DNA of 64,000 nucleotides from Yersinia ruckeri ATCC 29473 (GTDB lineage: Bacteria > Pseudomonadota > Gammaproteobacteria > Enterobacterales > Enterobacteriaceae). The stretch's first letter is position 1, and each line of letters begins with the position of its first letter. The translations under genes and the position numbers were made by a program. Below, one piece after another: positions 20,761 through 29,885 of the stretch. A model generated the notes under the pieces. It was not told the DNA's origin and searched no databases. It was given only the letters and a program-made list of their open reading frames with translations. The DNA is taken from NCBI RefSeq assembly GCF_000754815.1, contig NZ_KN150747.1, positions 3,561,549 through 3,625,548 on the forward strand, written 5' to 3'.

Positions 20761-21783
20761 ATGGCTACTATTAAGGATGTTGCCAAACTGGCAGGTGTGT
20801 CTGTTGCAACAGTTTCACGCGTAATCAATCAATCACCCAAAACCAGTGAAAACTCACGTATTGCCGTCACCAATGCCATGGAACAACTGCAATACCACCC
20901 AAATGCCAATGCCCGAGCGCTGGCACAGCAATCAACAGAAACCGTAGGACTCATTGTTGCCGATGTTTCCGATCCCTTTTTTGGTGCCATGGTCAAAGCT
21001 GTAGAACAGGTAGCCTATGCGACAGGAAATTTTCTGCTGATTGGTAACGGTTACCATGACGTAGAAAAAGAACGTCAGGCTATCGAGCAACTCATTCGTC
21101 ACCGTTGTGCTGCACTGGTTGTGCATGCCAAAAAACTGCCCGACGAAGAATTGGTTTCATTAATGAAACAAATTCCCGGTATGGTATTGATAAATAGAAC
21201 CTTACCTGGCTATGAAACGCGCTGCGTTGCACTCGATGATCGCTACGGTGCTTGGCTTGCAACACGTCATTTAATTCAGCAAGGACATAAACACATTGGT
21301 GTTATCTGCTCCAATCATCAGATCTCCGATGCAACTGACCGCCTTCAAGGGTATCTTGAGGCATTGAAAGAGCACGATATTCTCATTGATGAGAAACTCA
21401 TTGCCTACGCTTCCCCGGACGAACTCGGTGGCGAACATGCCATGACCGAGTTACTTGGTCGAGGTAAGCAAATTACCGCCATTACCTGTTATAACGATTC
21501 GATGGCTGCGGGTGCGCTATCGGTATTGAGTGATAATAGTATTGATGTCCCGCAGGAAATCTCGCTGATTGGATTCGATGATGTACTTATCTCTCGCTAT
21601 TTACGCCCTCGATTAACCACCATTCGTTATCCTGTCGTCGCAATGGCAACTCAGGCCGCAAAGCTGGCATTAGCGCTGGCAAACCACACTCCTTTGCCCG
21701 AAATTACAAATATGTTCAGCCCGACATTAGTACGCCGACACTCAGTCACTAATCCATCAAACCGTTTGGAAAACAATGAGTAA
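20761..21783 (+). CDS. galR: Galactose operon repressor GalR (LacI family)
   Basis: 340 residues. The N-terminal LacI-type helix-turn-helix MATIKDVAKLAGVSVATVSRVIN is followed by the hinge HPNANARALAQQ and a periplasmic-binding-protein-like sugar domain with DRYGAWLATRHLIQQGHKHIG and ITCYNDSMAAGAL. It represses gal genes in the absence of galactose. Location beside lysA and the Omr locus matches E. coli. The Shine-Dalgarno is poor (GTGGA before an A-rich run). Confidence 0.92.
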   Translation: MATIKDVAKLAGVSVATVSRVINQSPKTSENSRIAVTNAMEQLQYHPNANARALAQQSTETVGLIVADVSDPFFGAMVKAVEQVAYATGNFLLIGNGYHDVEKERQAIEQLIRHRCAALVVHAKKLPDEELVSLMKQIPGMVLINRTLPGYETRCVALDDRYGAWLATRHLIQQGHKHIGVICSNHQISDATDRLQGYLEALKEHDILIDEKLIAYASPDELGGEHAMTELLGRGKQITAITCYNDSMAAGALSVLSDNSIDVPQEISLIGFDDVLISRYLRPRLTTIRYPVVAMATQAAKLALALANHTPLPEITNMFSPTLVRRHSVTNPSNRLENNE

Positions 21784-21885
21784 TCTGAATCAATATTGAT
21801 AGATAAAAGACGCGTGATACGGAATGCAAAGCTGTAAACCAACAGGCGGCAGAGGCAGAACGAGAGTGGAGTTTTAACATCAGGT

Positions 21886-21910
21886 AGCAGGCTACCGTTC
21901 GCAGCCTGCT
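21886..21910. terminator. Possible terminator hairpin between galR and lysA
   Basis: AGCAGGCT pairs with AGCCTGCT across a nine-base loop in the 153-base convergent gap between galR (+) and lysA (-). There is no strong T run on either side, so termination efficiency is uncertain. Confidence 0.4.
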
Positions 21911-21936
21911 GATAATCATGAATATCATATTCTGTA

Positions 21937-23199
21937 TTAAAACATTTCCAATGCGACCAACTCTTCAATGGTCTGACGGCGGCGAATCAGTCGCGGATGA
22001 CCATTTTCGAATAGAACCTCTGGCAGAAGTGGGCGGCTATTGTAATTGGAGGACATTGATGCGCCATAAGCCCCTGTATCATGGAAAACCAGATAATCGC
22101 CAATTACCGGCCGAGGCAACGTTCTGGTCTCCAAGCCACCGCCAGCCTGCTGGGTAAAGATATCCCCAGATTCGCATAAGGGTCCAGCAATGACGGAATC
22201 AATCAGCGGCTCATGGGAAAGATCCCTTCCATCCGCAGGCAATACAGAAATATGGTGATAGCTGCCATACATCGCAGGACGCATTAGATCATTGAAACCA
22301 GCGTCAACCAGCACATAGTGACGGCTACCCATATTTTTCACTGCGCGAACCTGTGCGACCAATACGCCTGACTCGGCAACCAGAAAACGACCTGGCTCAA
22401 TCTCAAGACTGACCGGGTGGCCTAAATGCATCGCTATCTGCTGTCTAGCCTTATTCCACAGACCATAATAATGCTCGGTATCAATGATATCCTCATCATT
22501 TTGATACGGAATAGATAAACCGCCGCCTGCAGATATAGCACTGATATCCTGCCCTAATGTTATAACCTGGCGCACCATCGCATCACAAACCTGTTCCAGG
22601 TGCTGGTAATCAACCCCTGAGCCAATATGCATATGAATCCCAACCAGTTTTAGCGAGTATTTTCCAATCTCGGTAATTGCCGCAGCTAAATCATGATGCC
22701 AGATACCGTGTTTGCTATTTTCCCCACCAGTATTTGTTTTCTGACTGTGGCCATGGCCAAAACCAGGATTGACGCGCAACCAGACCGGATGGCCAGGTGC
22801 CTGCTCACCAAGCTGTGTCAGCATATCAATTGAACCAGCGTTAACAGGAATACCCAATTCGACAACGCGCTCCAGCGTCGCCTGATCCAGTACATCTGCC
22901 GTGAAGACAATTTCCGCAGGCTCTTTTCCCGGTTGATAACCAGCCAGCAGAGCACGCTCGATTTCACCGAGAGAAACGGAATCAACTTTCACACCCTGCT
23001 CGCGCATTAAACGTAAAATATGAATATTTGAGCAAGCTTTCTGCGCAAAGCGAATGACGTCAAAATGACGCAATTGATTAATACGCTCCGCAATAATATC
23101 ACCATCATAAGCCCAGACCGGGCAGCCAAAACGAGCGGGTAAAGCGCGTAAATTATCAGCATTCAGGGCAAAAGAGCGATCGTTTAAAGGACGCGGCAT
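21937..23199 (-). CDS. lysA: Diaminopimelate decarboxylase
   Basis: PLP-dependent enzyme for the last step of lysine synthesis, meso-diaminopimelate to lysine, in the cytoplasm. 420 residues, as in E. coli. The PLP lysine is in FAQKACSNIHILRLM. The substrate-binding HMHIGSGVDY, the glycine-rich SAGGGLSIPY and the C-terminal GPLCESGDIFTQ (catalytic Cys) are visible. Divergent from lysR with 163 bases between, where LysR should bind to activate lysA. Confidence 0.96.
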   Translation of the reverse strand: MPRPLNDRSFALNADNLRALPARFGCPVWAYDGDIIAERINQLRHFDVIRFAQKACSNIHILRLMREQGVKVDSVSLGEIERALLAGYQPGKEPAEIVFTADVLDQATLERVVELGIPVNAGSIDMLTQLGEQAPGHPVWLRVNPGFGHGHSQKTNTGGENSKHGIWHHDLAAAITEIGKYSLKLVGIHMHIGSGVDYQHLEQVCDAMVRQVITLGQDISAISAGGGLSIPYQNDEDIIDTEHYYGLWNKARQQIAMHLGHPVSLEIEPGRFLVAESGVLVAQVRAVKNMGSRHYVLVDAGFNDLMRPAMYGSYHHISVLPADGRDLSHEPLIDSVIAGPLCESGDIFTQQAGGGLETRTLPRPVIGDYLVFHDTGAYGASMSSNYNSRPLLPEVLFENGHPRLIRRRQTIEELVALEMF

Positions 23200-23362
23200 C
23201 GGGATTCCTTATGGGTAAAACCATGCTTACAACGCAAATTGATGGCACATTATCTATAATTCATATCGGGATAGAAAATATCTATTTACCCAAAGTCTAT
23301 TCACTTATGATATAGGTTCATCTCGATAAATCGCTTACATCAGTCAGCATCAGAGGCACTCA

Positions 23363-24298
23363 ATGCCAGCCATTTCATTAAGACAAATAGAAATTTTTCA
23401 TGCCGTAATGACCACGGGTAACTTAACCGAAGCCGCCGTCTTGCTGCAAACCTCGCAACCGACGGTCAGTCGCGAATTGGCTCGCTTTGAACAACTCATT
23501 CAACTTAACCTATTTGATCGTTTGCGCGGACGCTTGTATCCCACAGCACAAGGGCTCCGGCTATTTGAAGAAGTTCAGCGCTCTTATTACGGCTTAGATC
23601 GTATTGTGCAAGCCGCAGAGAGCATTCGGCAATTCCAGCAGGCGCAGCTTTCTATCGCCTGTTTGCCGGTATTCTCACAATCTCTGTTACCGGCCGTGTG
23701 TAAAACCTTCATCGACAGTTATCCCGAAGTCAGTCTGAATGTCATACCGCAGGAATCTCCGTTGTTGGAGGAATGGTTATCTGCTCAACATCACGATTTA
23801 GGAATAACCGAAAATTTACAAACACCGGCGGGAACAGAACGGCAAACCTTGATGACATTAAATGAAGTCTGCGTCTTACCTGCTGAACACCCATTGACCA
23901 AGAAAATGGTACTGACGCCGCAAGATTTTTCCGGCGAGAACTTTATTAGCCTGTCAGTCACCGACAGCTATCGCCAGCTATTGGATAACCTGTTCAATGA
24001 GAAAGGCATTAACCGCCGTTTGGTGATGGAAACTCATAGCGCCGCATCAGTTTGCGCTATGGTCAGAGAGGGGGTGGGTGTCTCTATTGTCAATCCGCTT
24101 ACTGCATTAGATTACGCAGAAAATAATCATGAAAAAGGTATTTGCGTGCGTCGATTCAGCATCAATGTTCCCTTTACTGTTAGCTTGATTCAGCCTCTCC
24201 ACCGCCCTTCCTCAATGCTGGTCGATACCTTTATCTCTCATTTAAAACAACAGGTAACCACTCTCCAAACCCGATTGACCGCTATAATTACCGGCTAA
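23363..24298 (+). CDS. lysR: Transcriptional activator of lysA
   Basis: Founding member of the LysR family: activates lysA in response to diaminopimelate and represses itself. 311 residues. The N-terminal winged helix is MPAISLRQIEIFHAVMTTGNLTEAAVLLQTSQPTVSRELARFE, followed by the effector domain with AREGVGVS-like MVREGVGVSIVNPLTALDY. It is divergent from lysA, the classic arrangement. No defects seen. Confidence 0.94.
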   Translation: MPAISLRQIEIFHAVMTTGNLTEAAVLLQTSQPTVSRELARFEQLIQLNLFDRLRGRLYPTAQGLRLFEEVQRSYYGLDRIVQAAESIRQFQQAQLSIACLPVFSQSLLPAVCKTFIDSYPEVSLNVIPQESPLLEEWLSAQHHDLGITENLQTPAGTERQTLMTLNEVCVLPAEHPLTKKMVLTPQDFSGENFISLSVTDSYRQLLDNLFNEKGINRRLVMETHSAASVCAMVREGVGVSIVNPLTALDYAENNHEKGICVRRFSINVPFTVSLIQPLHRPSSMLVDTFISHLKQQVTTLQTRLTAIITG

Positions 24299-24628
24299 TG
24301 TAAACGAGCGAGCAATTCCGATACGGGAACACCTGAACCGCTACAAACACCAGAATAATCTGGGCACAACCAGCTATGCTGGCAACCAAAGACAGCAATA
24401 TCAAAAAATCATCGTGGTATACGCAGCTAAAGTGCAACGCAATATCACTTTGTATTTCATGGCATTATTTTCGCATACCACCAGTTAGCGATAGCATTGA
24501 AATAGCCACAGCATTAAAGAGACACTAATCACTAGCATGACGTCGAGAATAGGATCCAGTTTTATCTGAAGACACTAAAAATATTTGGCTGAGAATATAT
24601 TTGGAGATATTTTGTCAAAAATATCATG
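24299..24628. other. Gene-free gap downstream of lysR
   Basis: 330 bases between the lysR stop and the stop of a convergent LysR-family gene. I see no supported ORF, strong hairpin or repeat. GC content looks lower than in the flanking genes. Confidence 0.5.
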
Positions 24629-25537
24629 CTATTTCATCATCACGCGCCATTGCTCATTGGTGGCAAACCATTCGATTAAATAATCAAGCAGCGTCCTCAA
24701 GGTTGCAGGCATCTGACGCCGTGAAGTATAAATGCCATATATACCCATTGCCTGTGGGTGGAAATCGGGCAATAGCTGAACCAACTCACCGGAAATAAGG
24801 TAAGGCATAGCGGAATAACGAGGTTGAAGCGCAATACCCGCGCCTTCCAGAGCGCCACTGAGTAACACCACCGACTCATTGGCACTCAGGTTACCACTGA
24901 CGGCGACCGAAGATTTAACCCCATGATGATCGAAGTGCCACAGACTTTTGCCAAAATAGGAATAAGTCAGGCAATTATGCAATGCTAAATCCTGCGGATT
25001 CTGCGGCATTCCTTTGTTTTTCAGATAGGACGGCGACGCACACACCACTGAGTGACAGGTAGATAGCGGACGAGCAATCAGATTAGGATCTAATTCATTT
25101 GTAATACGGATAGCCAAGTCTATTCGTTCTTCGACCAAATTAATGGCACGGTTATTCATTTGCAGATCAATAGCCACTTGTGGATAACGAAGCAAAAATG
25201 CAGTGACTGCAACCGCCAAAGCGGTTTGCGCCAACGATTGGGAACAACTGATTCTGAGTAACCCACGCAACTCATCGTTTTCCAGCCCATCAACCAGATC
25301 CATATCCTGCGCGAATGCCAGCATCTTGCGGCAACGCTCCAGCGTAGTTTCACCGGCATGAGTTAAACTCAGTTTACGCGTAGTGCGATGCAATAATCTC
25401 GCCCCAGCCCACTGCTCCATTTGAGCCAGATAACGAGTCACCATCGCCCTGGACATCCCCATGGCATCTGCGGCAGCAATCATGCTCCCTCGATCAACAA
25501 TGGTAACAAAAACTTCAGCCGCCGTGACTCTATCCAT
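24629..25537 (-). CDS. LysR-family transcriptional regulator
   Basis: 302 residues. An N-terminal winged helix MDRVTAAEVFVTIVDRGSMIAAADAMGMSRAMVTRYLAQMEQ precedes the RTTRKLSLT segment and an inducer-binding domain, the YafC/DmlR-like subgroup. It is divergent from the exported MBL-fold protein at 25643, about 105 bases away, so it probably controls that gene and the downstream DsbA-like gene. Ligand unknown. Confidence 0.85.
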   Translation of the reverse strand: MDRVTAAEVFVTIVDRGSMIAAADAMGMSRAMVTRYLAQMEQWAGARLLHRTTRKLSLTHAGETTLERCRKMLAFAQDMDLVDGLENDELRGLLRISCSQSLAQTALAVAVTAFLLRYPQVAIDLQMNNRAINLVEERIDLAIRITNELDPNLIARPLSTCHSVVCASPSYLKNKGMPQNPQDLALHNCLTYSYFGKSLWHFDHHGVKSSVAVSGNLSANESVVLLSGALEGAGIALQPRYSAMPYLISGELVQLLPDFHPQAMGIYGIYTSRRQMPATLRTLLDYLIEWFATNEQWRVMMK

Positions 25538-25642
25538 AATTAGACCGATTTACGCAACAAATAATTGCTTATTATCCGGTTTTTATTGCGCGTTATGCAA
25601 TCTATTATCTCTTCCGTACCCAACACCCATAGGATGACCAAC

Positions 25643-26530
25643 ATGTTTACTAAAACTCTGTTACAGATGACCCTCGCCAGCGTTGCTACCTTCGGCGCCG
25701 TATCCACAGCCATCGCGGCCGAGCCGTTGAAAATGGAAGTTTATAATCCAGGAGAGAAAAGTATTTTCCCTGTCTCTTCCGAAATCATCAGTGGTAAATC
25801 TGAAGTTGTTTTAATCGATGCACAGTTCCAGCGTAATGATGCAGAGGCTCTAGTTAAGAAAATAAAAGACAGTGGTAAAAAGTTGACCACTATTTATATC
25901 AGTCAGGCAGATCCGGATTTTTATTTTGGACTTGATACGATAACTAAAGCCTTCCCTCAAGCAAAAGTGATCGCCACACCACAAACTATCAAAGAAATTA
26001 AAGAAACCAAAGATGGGAAAATGACTTACTGGGGTGGCATTTTGAAGGAAAATGCGCCTAAATCCGTAGTTGTTCCACAACCATTACAAGGTAACAGCTT
26101 TACTGTTGATGGTGAAAAAATCAATATTGAAGGATTAGATGGCCCATCACCTGAGCGTACATTTGTCTGGATTCCAGCGCTAAAAGCCGTTGTGGGCGGA
26201 GTCGCCGTTTCTGGTGATATTCACTTATGGGCAGCCGATACCCAAACAGTAGAGTCACGAGAAAATTGGTTAATAACATTGGATGCCATCAAGGCATTAA
26301 AACCAGAAATTGTAGTGCCTGGCCATTTTTTGGATAATGCACCACAAACATTGGAGTCAGTTACTTTCACTCAAAAATACCTGACCACTCTAAATGCGGT
26401 AATTCCCAAAACAAAAGATTCAGCAGAACTGATTTCAGAAATGAAAAAACATTATCCAAACCTGAAAGACGAATCCAGCTTGGAATTAAGCGCAAAAGTG
26501 CTGAAAGGCGAAATGAAGTGGCCACAGTAA
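25643..26530 (+). CDS. Exported metallo-beta-lactamase-fold protein with degenerate metal motif
   Basis: About 295 residues with a Sec signal peptide (MFTKTLLQMTLASVATFGAVSTAIA then AEP). The start at 25643 is preferred because AGGAT lies eight bases upstream; an overlapping ATG at 25634 is possible. The fold is suggested by VVLIDAQFQRNDAEALVKKI, TIYISQADPDFYFGLDTI and PEIVVPGHFLDNAP. The usual HxHxDH zinc motif is replaced by SQADPD, while the later GH is kept, so zinc hydrolase activity is doubtful or altered. It is followed 49 bases later by the DsbA-like gene. Substrate unknown. Confidence 0.75.
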   Translation: MFTKTLLQMTLASVATFGAVSTAIAAEPLKMEVYNPGEKSIFPVSSEIISGKSEVVLIDAQFQRNDAEALVKKIKDSGKKLTTIYISQADPDFYFGLDTITKAFPQAKVIATPQTIKEIKETKDGKMTYWGGILKENAPKSVVVPQPLQGNSFTVDGEKINIEGLDGPSPERTFVWIPALKAVVGGVAVSGDIHLWAADTQTVESRENWLITLDAIKALKPEIVVPGHFLDNAPQTLESVTFTQKYLTTLNAVIPKTKDSAELISEMKKHYPNLKDESSLELSAKVLKGEMKWPQ

Positions 26531-26579
26531 TTACCATCACTGGCTATATAACCTCTGAATAACTGATAAGGAAAGAAAT

Positions 26580-27224
26580 ATGTCCGGCGCAACACTACAC
26601 TACATTTTTGATCCGCTTTGCGGCTGGTGCTATGGCGCGGCACCATTATTAAAAGCAGCTCAAAATATAGCCGGACTAACCATCAGCCTCCATGCAGGAG
26701 GGATGATGACGGGTCCAAATCGTCGACAGATCAATAGAGAATGGCGTAATTATGTCATGCCTCACGACAAACGTATTGAGGAACTCACCGGGCAACCTTT
26801 TGGAGAGGATTACTTCAATGGATTACTCAGAGATACATCAGCAATCGTTGATTCAGCACCACCTATCACAGCGATTCTCGTGGCTGAAACTCTGACAGGC
26901 CGTGGATTAGATATGTTGCACCGCATCCAGCACGCCCACTATTTCGAAGGTCAGCGTATTTCTGACACTCCGATTCTGGTGGAGCTTGCGGGGAATATAG
27001 GTTTGGATAAAGATACATTTAGTCAAACATTGCAGAAAATGCAGGGCGTGGCAACAGCACAGCATATAGCTGAAAGTCGGGCATTACTGGAAAAATTACA
27101 GAGTAAGGGTTTTCCTACTTTTGCCCTACAAAATGAAACAGGGGAAGTAGAAATAATCCCTGCAGGGAAATACTTAGGTGACCAAGCTGCCTGGATTAAA
27201 ATATTAAACAGCGCCATATCATGA
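26580..27224 (+). CDS. DsbA/FrnE-family thioredoxin-fold protein
   Basis: 214 residues, no signal peptide, thus cytoplasmic. Begins MSGATLHYIFDPLCGWCYGAAPLLKAA: the redox motif CGWC is at residues 14-17. The helical insert and the C-terminal SKGFPTFALQNETG (cis-Pro of the thioredoxin fold) fit the FrnE-like DsbA branch. AAGGAAAG precedes the ATG. It probably forms a two-gene operon with the MBL-fold gene. Substrate unknown; oxidoreductase activity is inferred. Confidence 0.8.
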   Translation: MSGATLHYIFDPLCGWCYGAAPLLKAAQNIAGLTISLHAGGMMTGPNRRQINREWRNYVMPHDKRIEELTGQPFGEDYFNGLLRDTSAIVDSAPPITAILVAETLTGRGLDMLHRIQHAHYFEGQRISDTPILVELAGNIGLDKDTFSQTLQKMQGVATAQHIAESRALLEKLQSKGFPTFALQNETGEVEIIPAGKYLGDQAAWIKILNSAIS

Positions 27225-27393
27225 TCGTTACAAAGAGGGCTAATGACCTTAATTGTGGGTGATTAGCCTCTTTTCAGAGAGTCGCAAGTATCCTCATATT
27301 TAATTACTCTACAGATTGAAATTTATTTATCCTTAAATTACCTCGTACTAAATTTCACCTGAATTTAACACTGATAATATTTAATCAATATGA

Positions 27394-27882
27394 CTATTTA
27401 CACTCAATTTTCTGAACTCGCTCCATTAACCTGGCAGTACCTAACGGATGGCCTTGAGACTGTTCCATTAGCACAGTATTACAATCTAAAAAATAGAATA
27501 TAGGATAACTTATTTCATAAGGAGCCTTAAGTAAGCTATTAAGTACCTCATCATTGGTATGACTCGGAATCATAGAAATAACTTTCCCATTAAAGACATT
27601 CATTTTTATATCGACAACACTAAATAACATCGAGCGATTAGCTTTAAAATTTGCATAATCGTCATACAGGTCAGCAGAAGTTTTTATTTCTCGGCCACGA
27701 ACACTCACCCGAGCATTAACATGATACTTATCTATTCCGGTTTTTATCAGTTGGTTAACTTCCCAATATCCCTCTATTTTTTTCATAGGATGATAATAAG
27801 CATAAAAAAAACCGGCAGCCCCTCCAAAAGTACCACCTAACACAATGATAAATAAGATAAGCCAGATCATTCTCTTGTGCAT
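27394..27882 (-). CDS. Small membrane partner of the ToxR-like regulator (PsaF/MyfF-like)
   Basis: 162 residues with one N-terminal membrane segment (about residues 5-27) and a periplasmic domain. The start overlaps the stop of the ToxR-like gene by 16 bases, the layout of ToxR-ToxS and of Yersinia PsaE-PsaF, where the small partner protects or activates the regulator in the periplasm. Size and topology agree with PsaF/MyfF; I do not claim orthology. A Cys lies at DCNTVL and another near the end (KIECK). AT-rich. 169 bases past the convergent dsbA-like gene. Confidence 0.6.
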   Translation of the reverse strand: MHKRMIWLILFIIVLGGTFGGAAGFFYAYYHPMKKIEGYWEVNQLIKTGIDKYHVNARVSVRGREIKTSADLYDDYANFKANRSMLFSVVDIKMNVFNGKVISMIPSHTNDEVLNSLLKAPYEISYPIFYFLDCNTVLMEQSQGHPLGTARLMERVQKIECK

Positions 27883-28535
27883 AAAAACTCATCCTTTACG
27901 CGCTTGCAAATATTATAACTTCCGTCACTATTTTTCTTCAAAAGAATAGAAGGTTTTTTACGGTATTTATCTAAAAAAACCTTATCTTTCTTAAGATCCA
28001 AATTAATGATAACTGGCAAATCATGTGGGTTTAAATTAACAATATCAATTTGGTATTTATTAAAAAAATACTCAAATAAAAACAGAAAGGAGATAAAAAA
28101 TAAAACCAAAAGCATAACAATATAATTAAAAGAGAATCGTCCAGATAAGTAGACCTGAGCATTTTCATTCTCTATATTTGTAACGCTCTTGATTTCTGAT
28201 AAGCTTGAATGATTATCATCATTACATAGAAGAAATTTAGGTTCAAATCCAAGACAGTAACCTTTTTTGGGAATGGTGATAATTAGCTCATGTTTTTTAT
28301 CATTCAAGGCATTGCGTAAGTTACTGATAGTTTGCGTCAAGGTATTATCTGTCACATAACTATCTGTCCATATTGAATTTTCTATCTTGTCACGCGAAAC
28401 GGGATCAGGATAACACTCACACAAAAGCGCAAGTACTTCAGACTCTTTATTCCTTAGTTTTACCTCAATACCATTGAGTTCAAGGCTACGTATCTTTGGA
28501 ATAAAAGATACATCACCTATATATATTTTTTCCAT
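27867..28535 (-). CDS. ToxR/CadC-like membrane-bound transcriptional regulator
   Basis: 222 residues. An N-terminal OmpR-type winged helix (about 10-100: LRNKESEVLALLCECYPDP, TDNTLTQTISNLRNAL, IITIPKKGYCLGFEP) is followed by a linker, one membrane helix (about 136-158) and a ~64-residue periplasmic tail with two cysteines near the end. An in-frame start 38 codons earlier exists, but AGGAG lies eight bases before the ATG at 28535. This is a one-component sensor-regulator that would read periplasmic conditions; adjacent gsp genes are the obvious candidates for control. Confidence 0.8.
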   Translation of the reverse strand: MEKIYIGDVSFIPKIRSLELNGIEVKLRNKESEVLALLCECYPDPVSRDKIENSIWTDSYVTDNTLTQTISNLRNALNDKKHELIITIPKKGYCLGFEPKFLLCNDDNHSSLSEIKSVTNIENENAQVYLSGRFSFNYIVMLLVLFFISFLFLFEYFFNKYQIDIVNLNPHDLPVIINLDLKKDKVFLDKYRKKPSILLKKNSDGSYNICKRVKDEFLCTRE

Positions 28536-29384
28536 AAATTCTCCTTTTACTAGAAATACGACATCATTAACAACTAAAAATAAACAAAATTTGGCAATAG
28601 AAAAAACCATAAAAAATATACATATACACATCAATAAAATTAATAGCATTCGAAATAATACATTAAATAAATAACCAATATAACAAACAAAAGCAATGCA
28701 TTACACAATTATAACAATAAATTATAGAACAATAATAATTTAATTAATAACGCAATAATATAAAAATTAACTATAACAATGAATCCAATAAAATACTTAA
28801 AAGTCAAATTAAAAAAAACCAAAAATCATTATAAAAACAATACATAGATATAGTGAATTATAAAAAATACATAGCCACACCAAAAATGCAATAAAAACAA
28901 ATTAAATAGGGTTAAATAATTAAAGTACAACATTATAAACAGTTATTCATTGTGTGCCCGGAAGCAATAACAATACATTCAGTAATTTAAAATAAGACAA
29001 ATAGATGAGCTTATGTCGTAGTAAGACCAAGATAAAAAATAGAAAAATTATTTTAACTGACACAAGATAAATGCCAAAGTATATGGCTACATTTTTAAAT
29101 AGTCAAAAAATATACTTAAAGTAATGAGTGAGGAGTAATGAGTGAGGAGTCGAGTTTGTTTGCAGAGGAATAACTACATCTGTAGGATGATATGGAAAAA
29201 CACCTTAATAAATAGAAAGAGGATAGTCAGTTAACATTGAAAATTGACATATAACCCGTTTAAAACATTTAGAGATAAATATTATTTATATAAAAAATCG
29301 GATTGTAAATAAAAAAAACCATAAAAACCTATTTTCCTCAGTTTAAGATAATAGATATTTCTCTAACATTAGTGATAACCTTTA
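28536..29384. other. AT-rich non-coding gap between gspM and the ToxR-like gene
   Basis: About 850 bases of very AT-rich DNA with long A and T runs. The only distinct structure I see is a perfect 14-base tandem duplication GTAATGAGTGAGGA at 29121-29148. It must hold the promoter of the ToxR-like gene and the 3' end of the gsp transcript. Such DNA is a typical H-NS target (inference). No ORF is supported. Confidence 0.55.
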
Positions 29385-29852
29385 TCAACGAGTTATTATT
29401 TTAGCAGAAGCCACCATGCCATTTTTACTCTCAGCACTTTCAATTTCCACGATAGATATCGGCATCCCAATTTGGTTGTTAAGATCAAGAATGAAATCTA
29501 ATAAAGTATCGAAATTTATATTGGTAGAGATTATAACCACTCCACCACCTTGCATAAAATAAGTCTCAATATGAATAGATTTTCTCTCTGCCAACAGATG
29601 AATTAATGAATTTAATCTCTCTATCTCCAGTGGGGCATCATCGTTAACCTTTCTTAATTTCTTTATATTTCCCACAACCTCATTCAGTTGCCTAAATTTA
29701 ATTTCGCCTGCCGAAACGGAAGCATTTAAATCATTCAAAAATACATTTGAAATATATAAAAAAACAGACAAAATCAAAATAAAAAAACATAGAACAATAG
29801 TAAGCTTGGAATATGAACTGGGTAACAATCTAATTATCTTCTCTACGAACAA
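29385..29852 (-). CDS. gspM: Type II secretion inner-membrane protein GspM
   Basis: Last gsp gene. 155 residues: a short cytoplasmic start, one membrane helix (about 17-35) and a periplasmic ferredoxin-like domain. GspM binds GspL and supports the GspE ATPase platform. The start is TTG at 29852, with GAGGGG five bases before it; no in-frame ATG fits. It follows gspL after 33 bases. Sequence is weakly conserved, as usual for GspM, so assignment rests on size, topology and place in the operon. Confidence 0.82.
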   Translation of the reverse strand: MFVEKIIRLLPSSYSKLTIVLCFFILILSVFLYISNVFLNDLNASVSAGEIKFRQLNEVVGNIKKLRKVNDDAPLEIERLNSLIHLLAERKSIHIETYFMQGGGVVIISTNINFDTLLDFILDLNNQIGMPISIVEIESAESKNGMVASAKIITR

Positions 29853-29885
29853 GATATCCCCTCATTAATAAAAATAAAAACCAAT

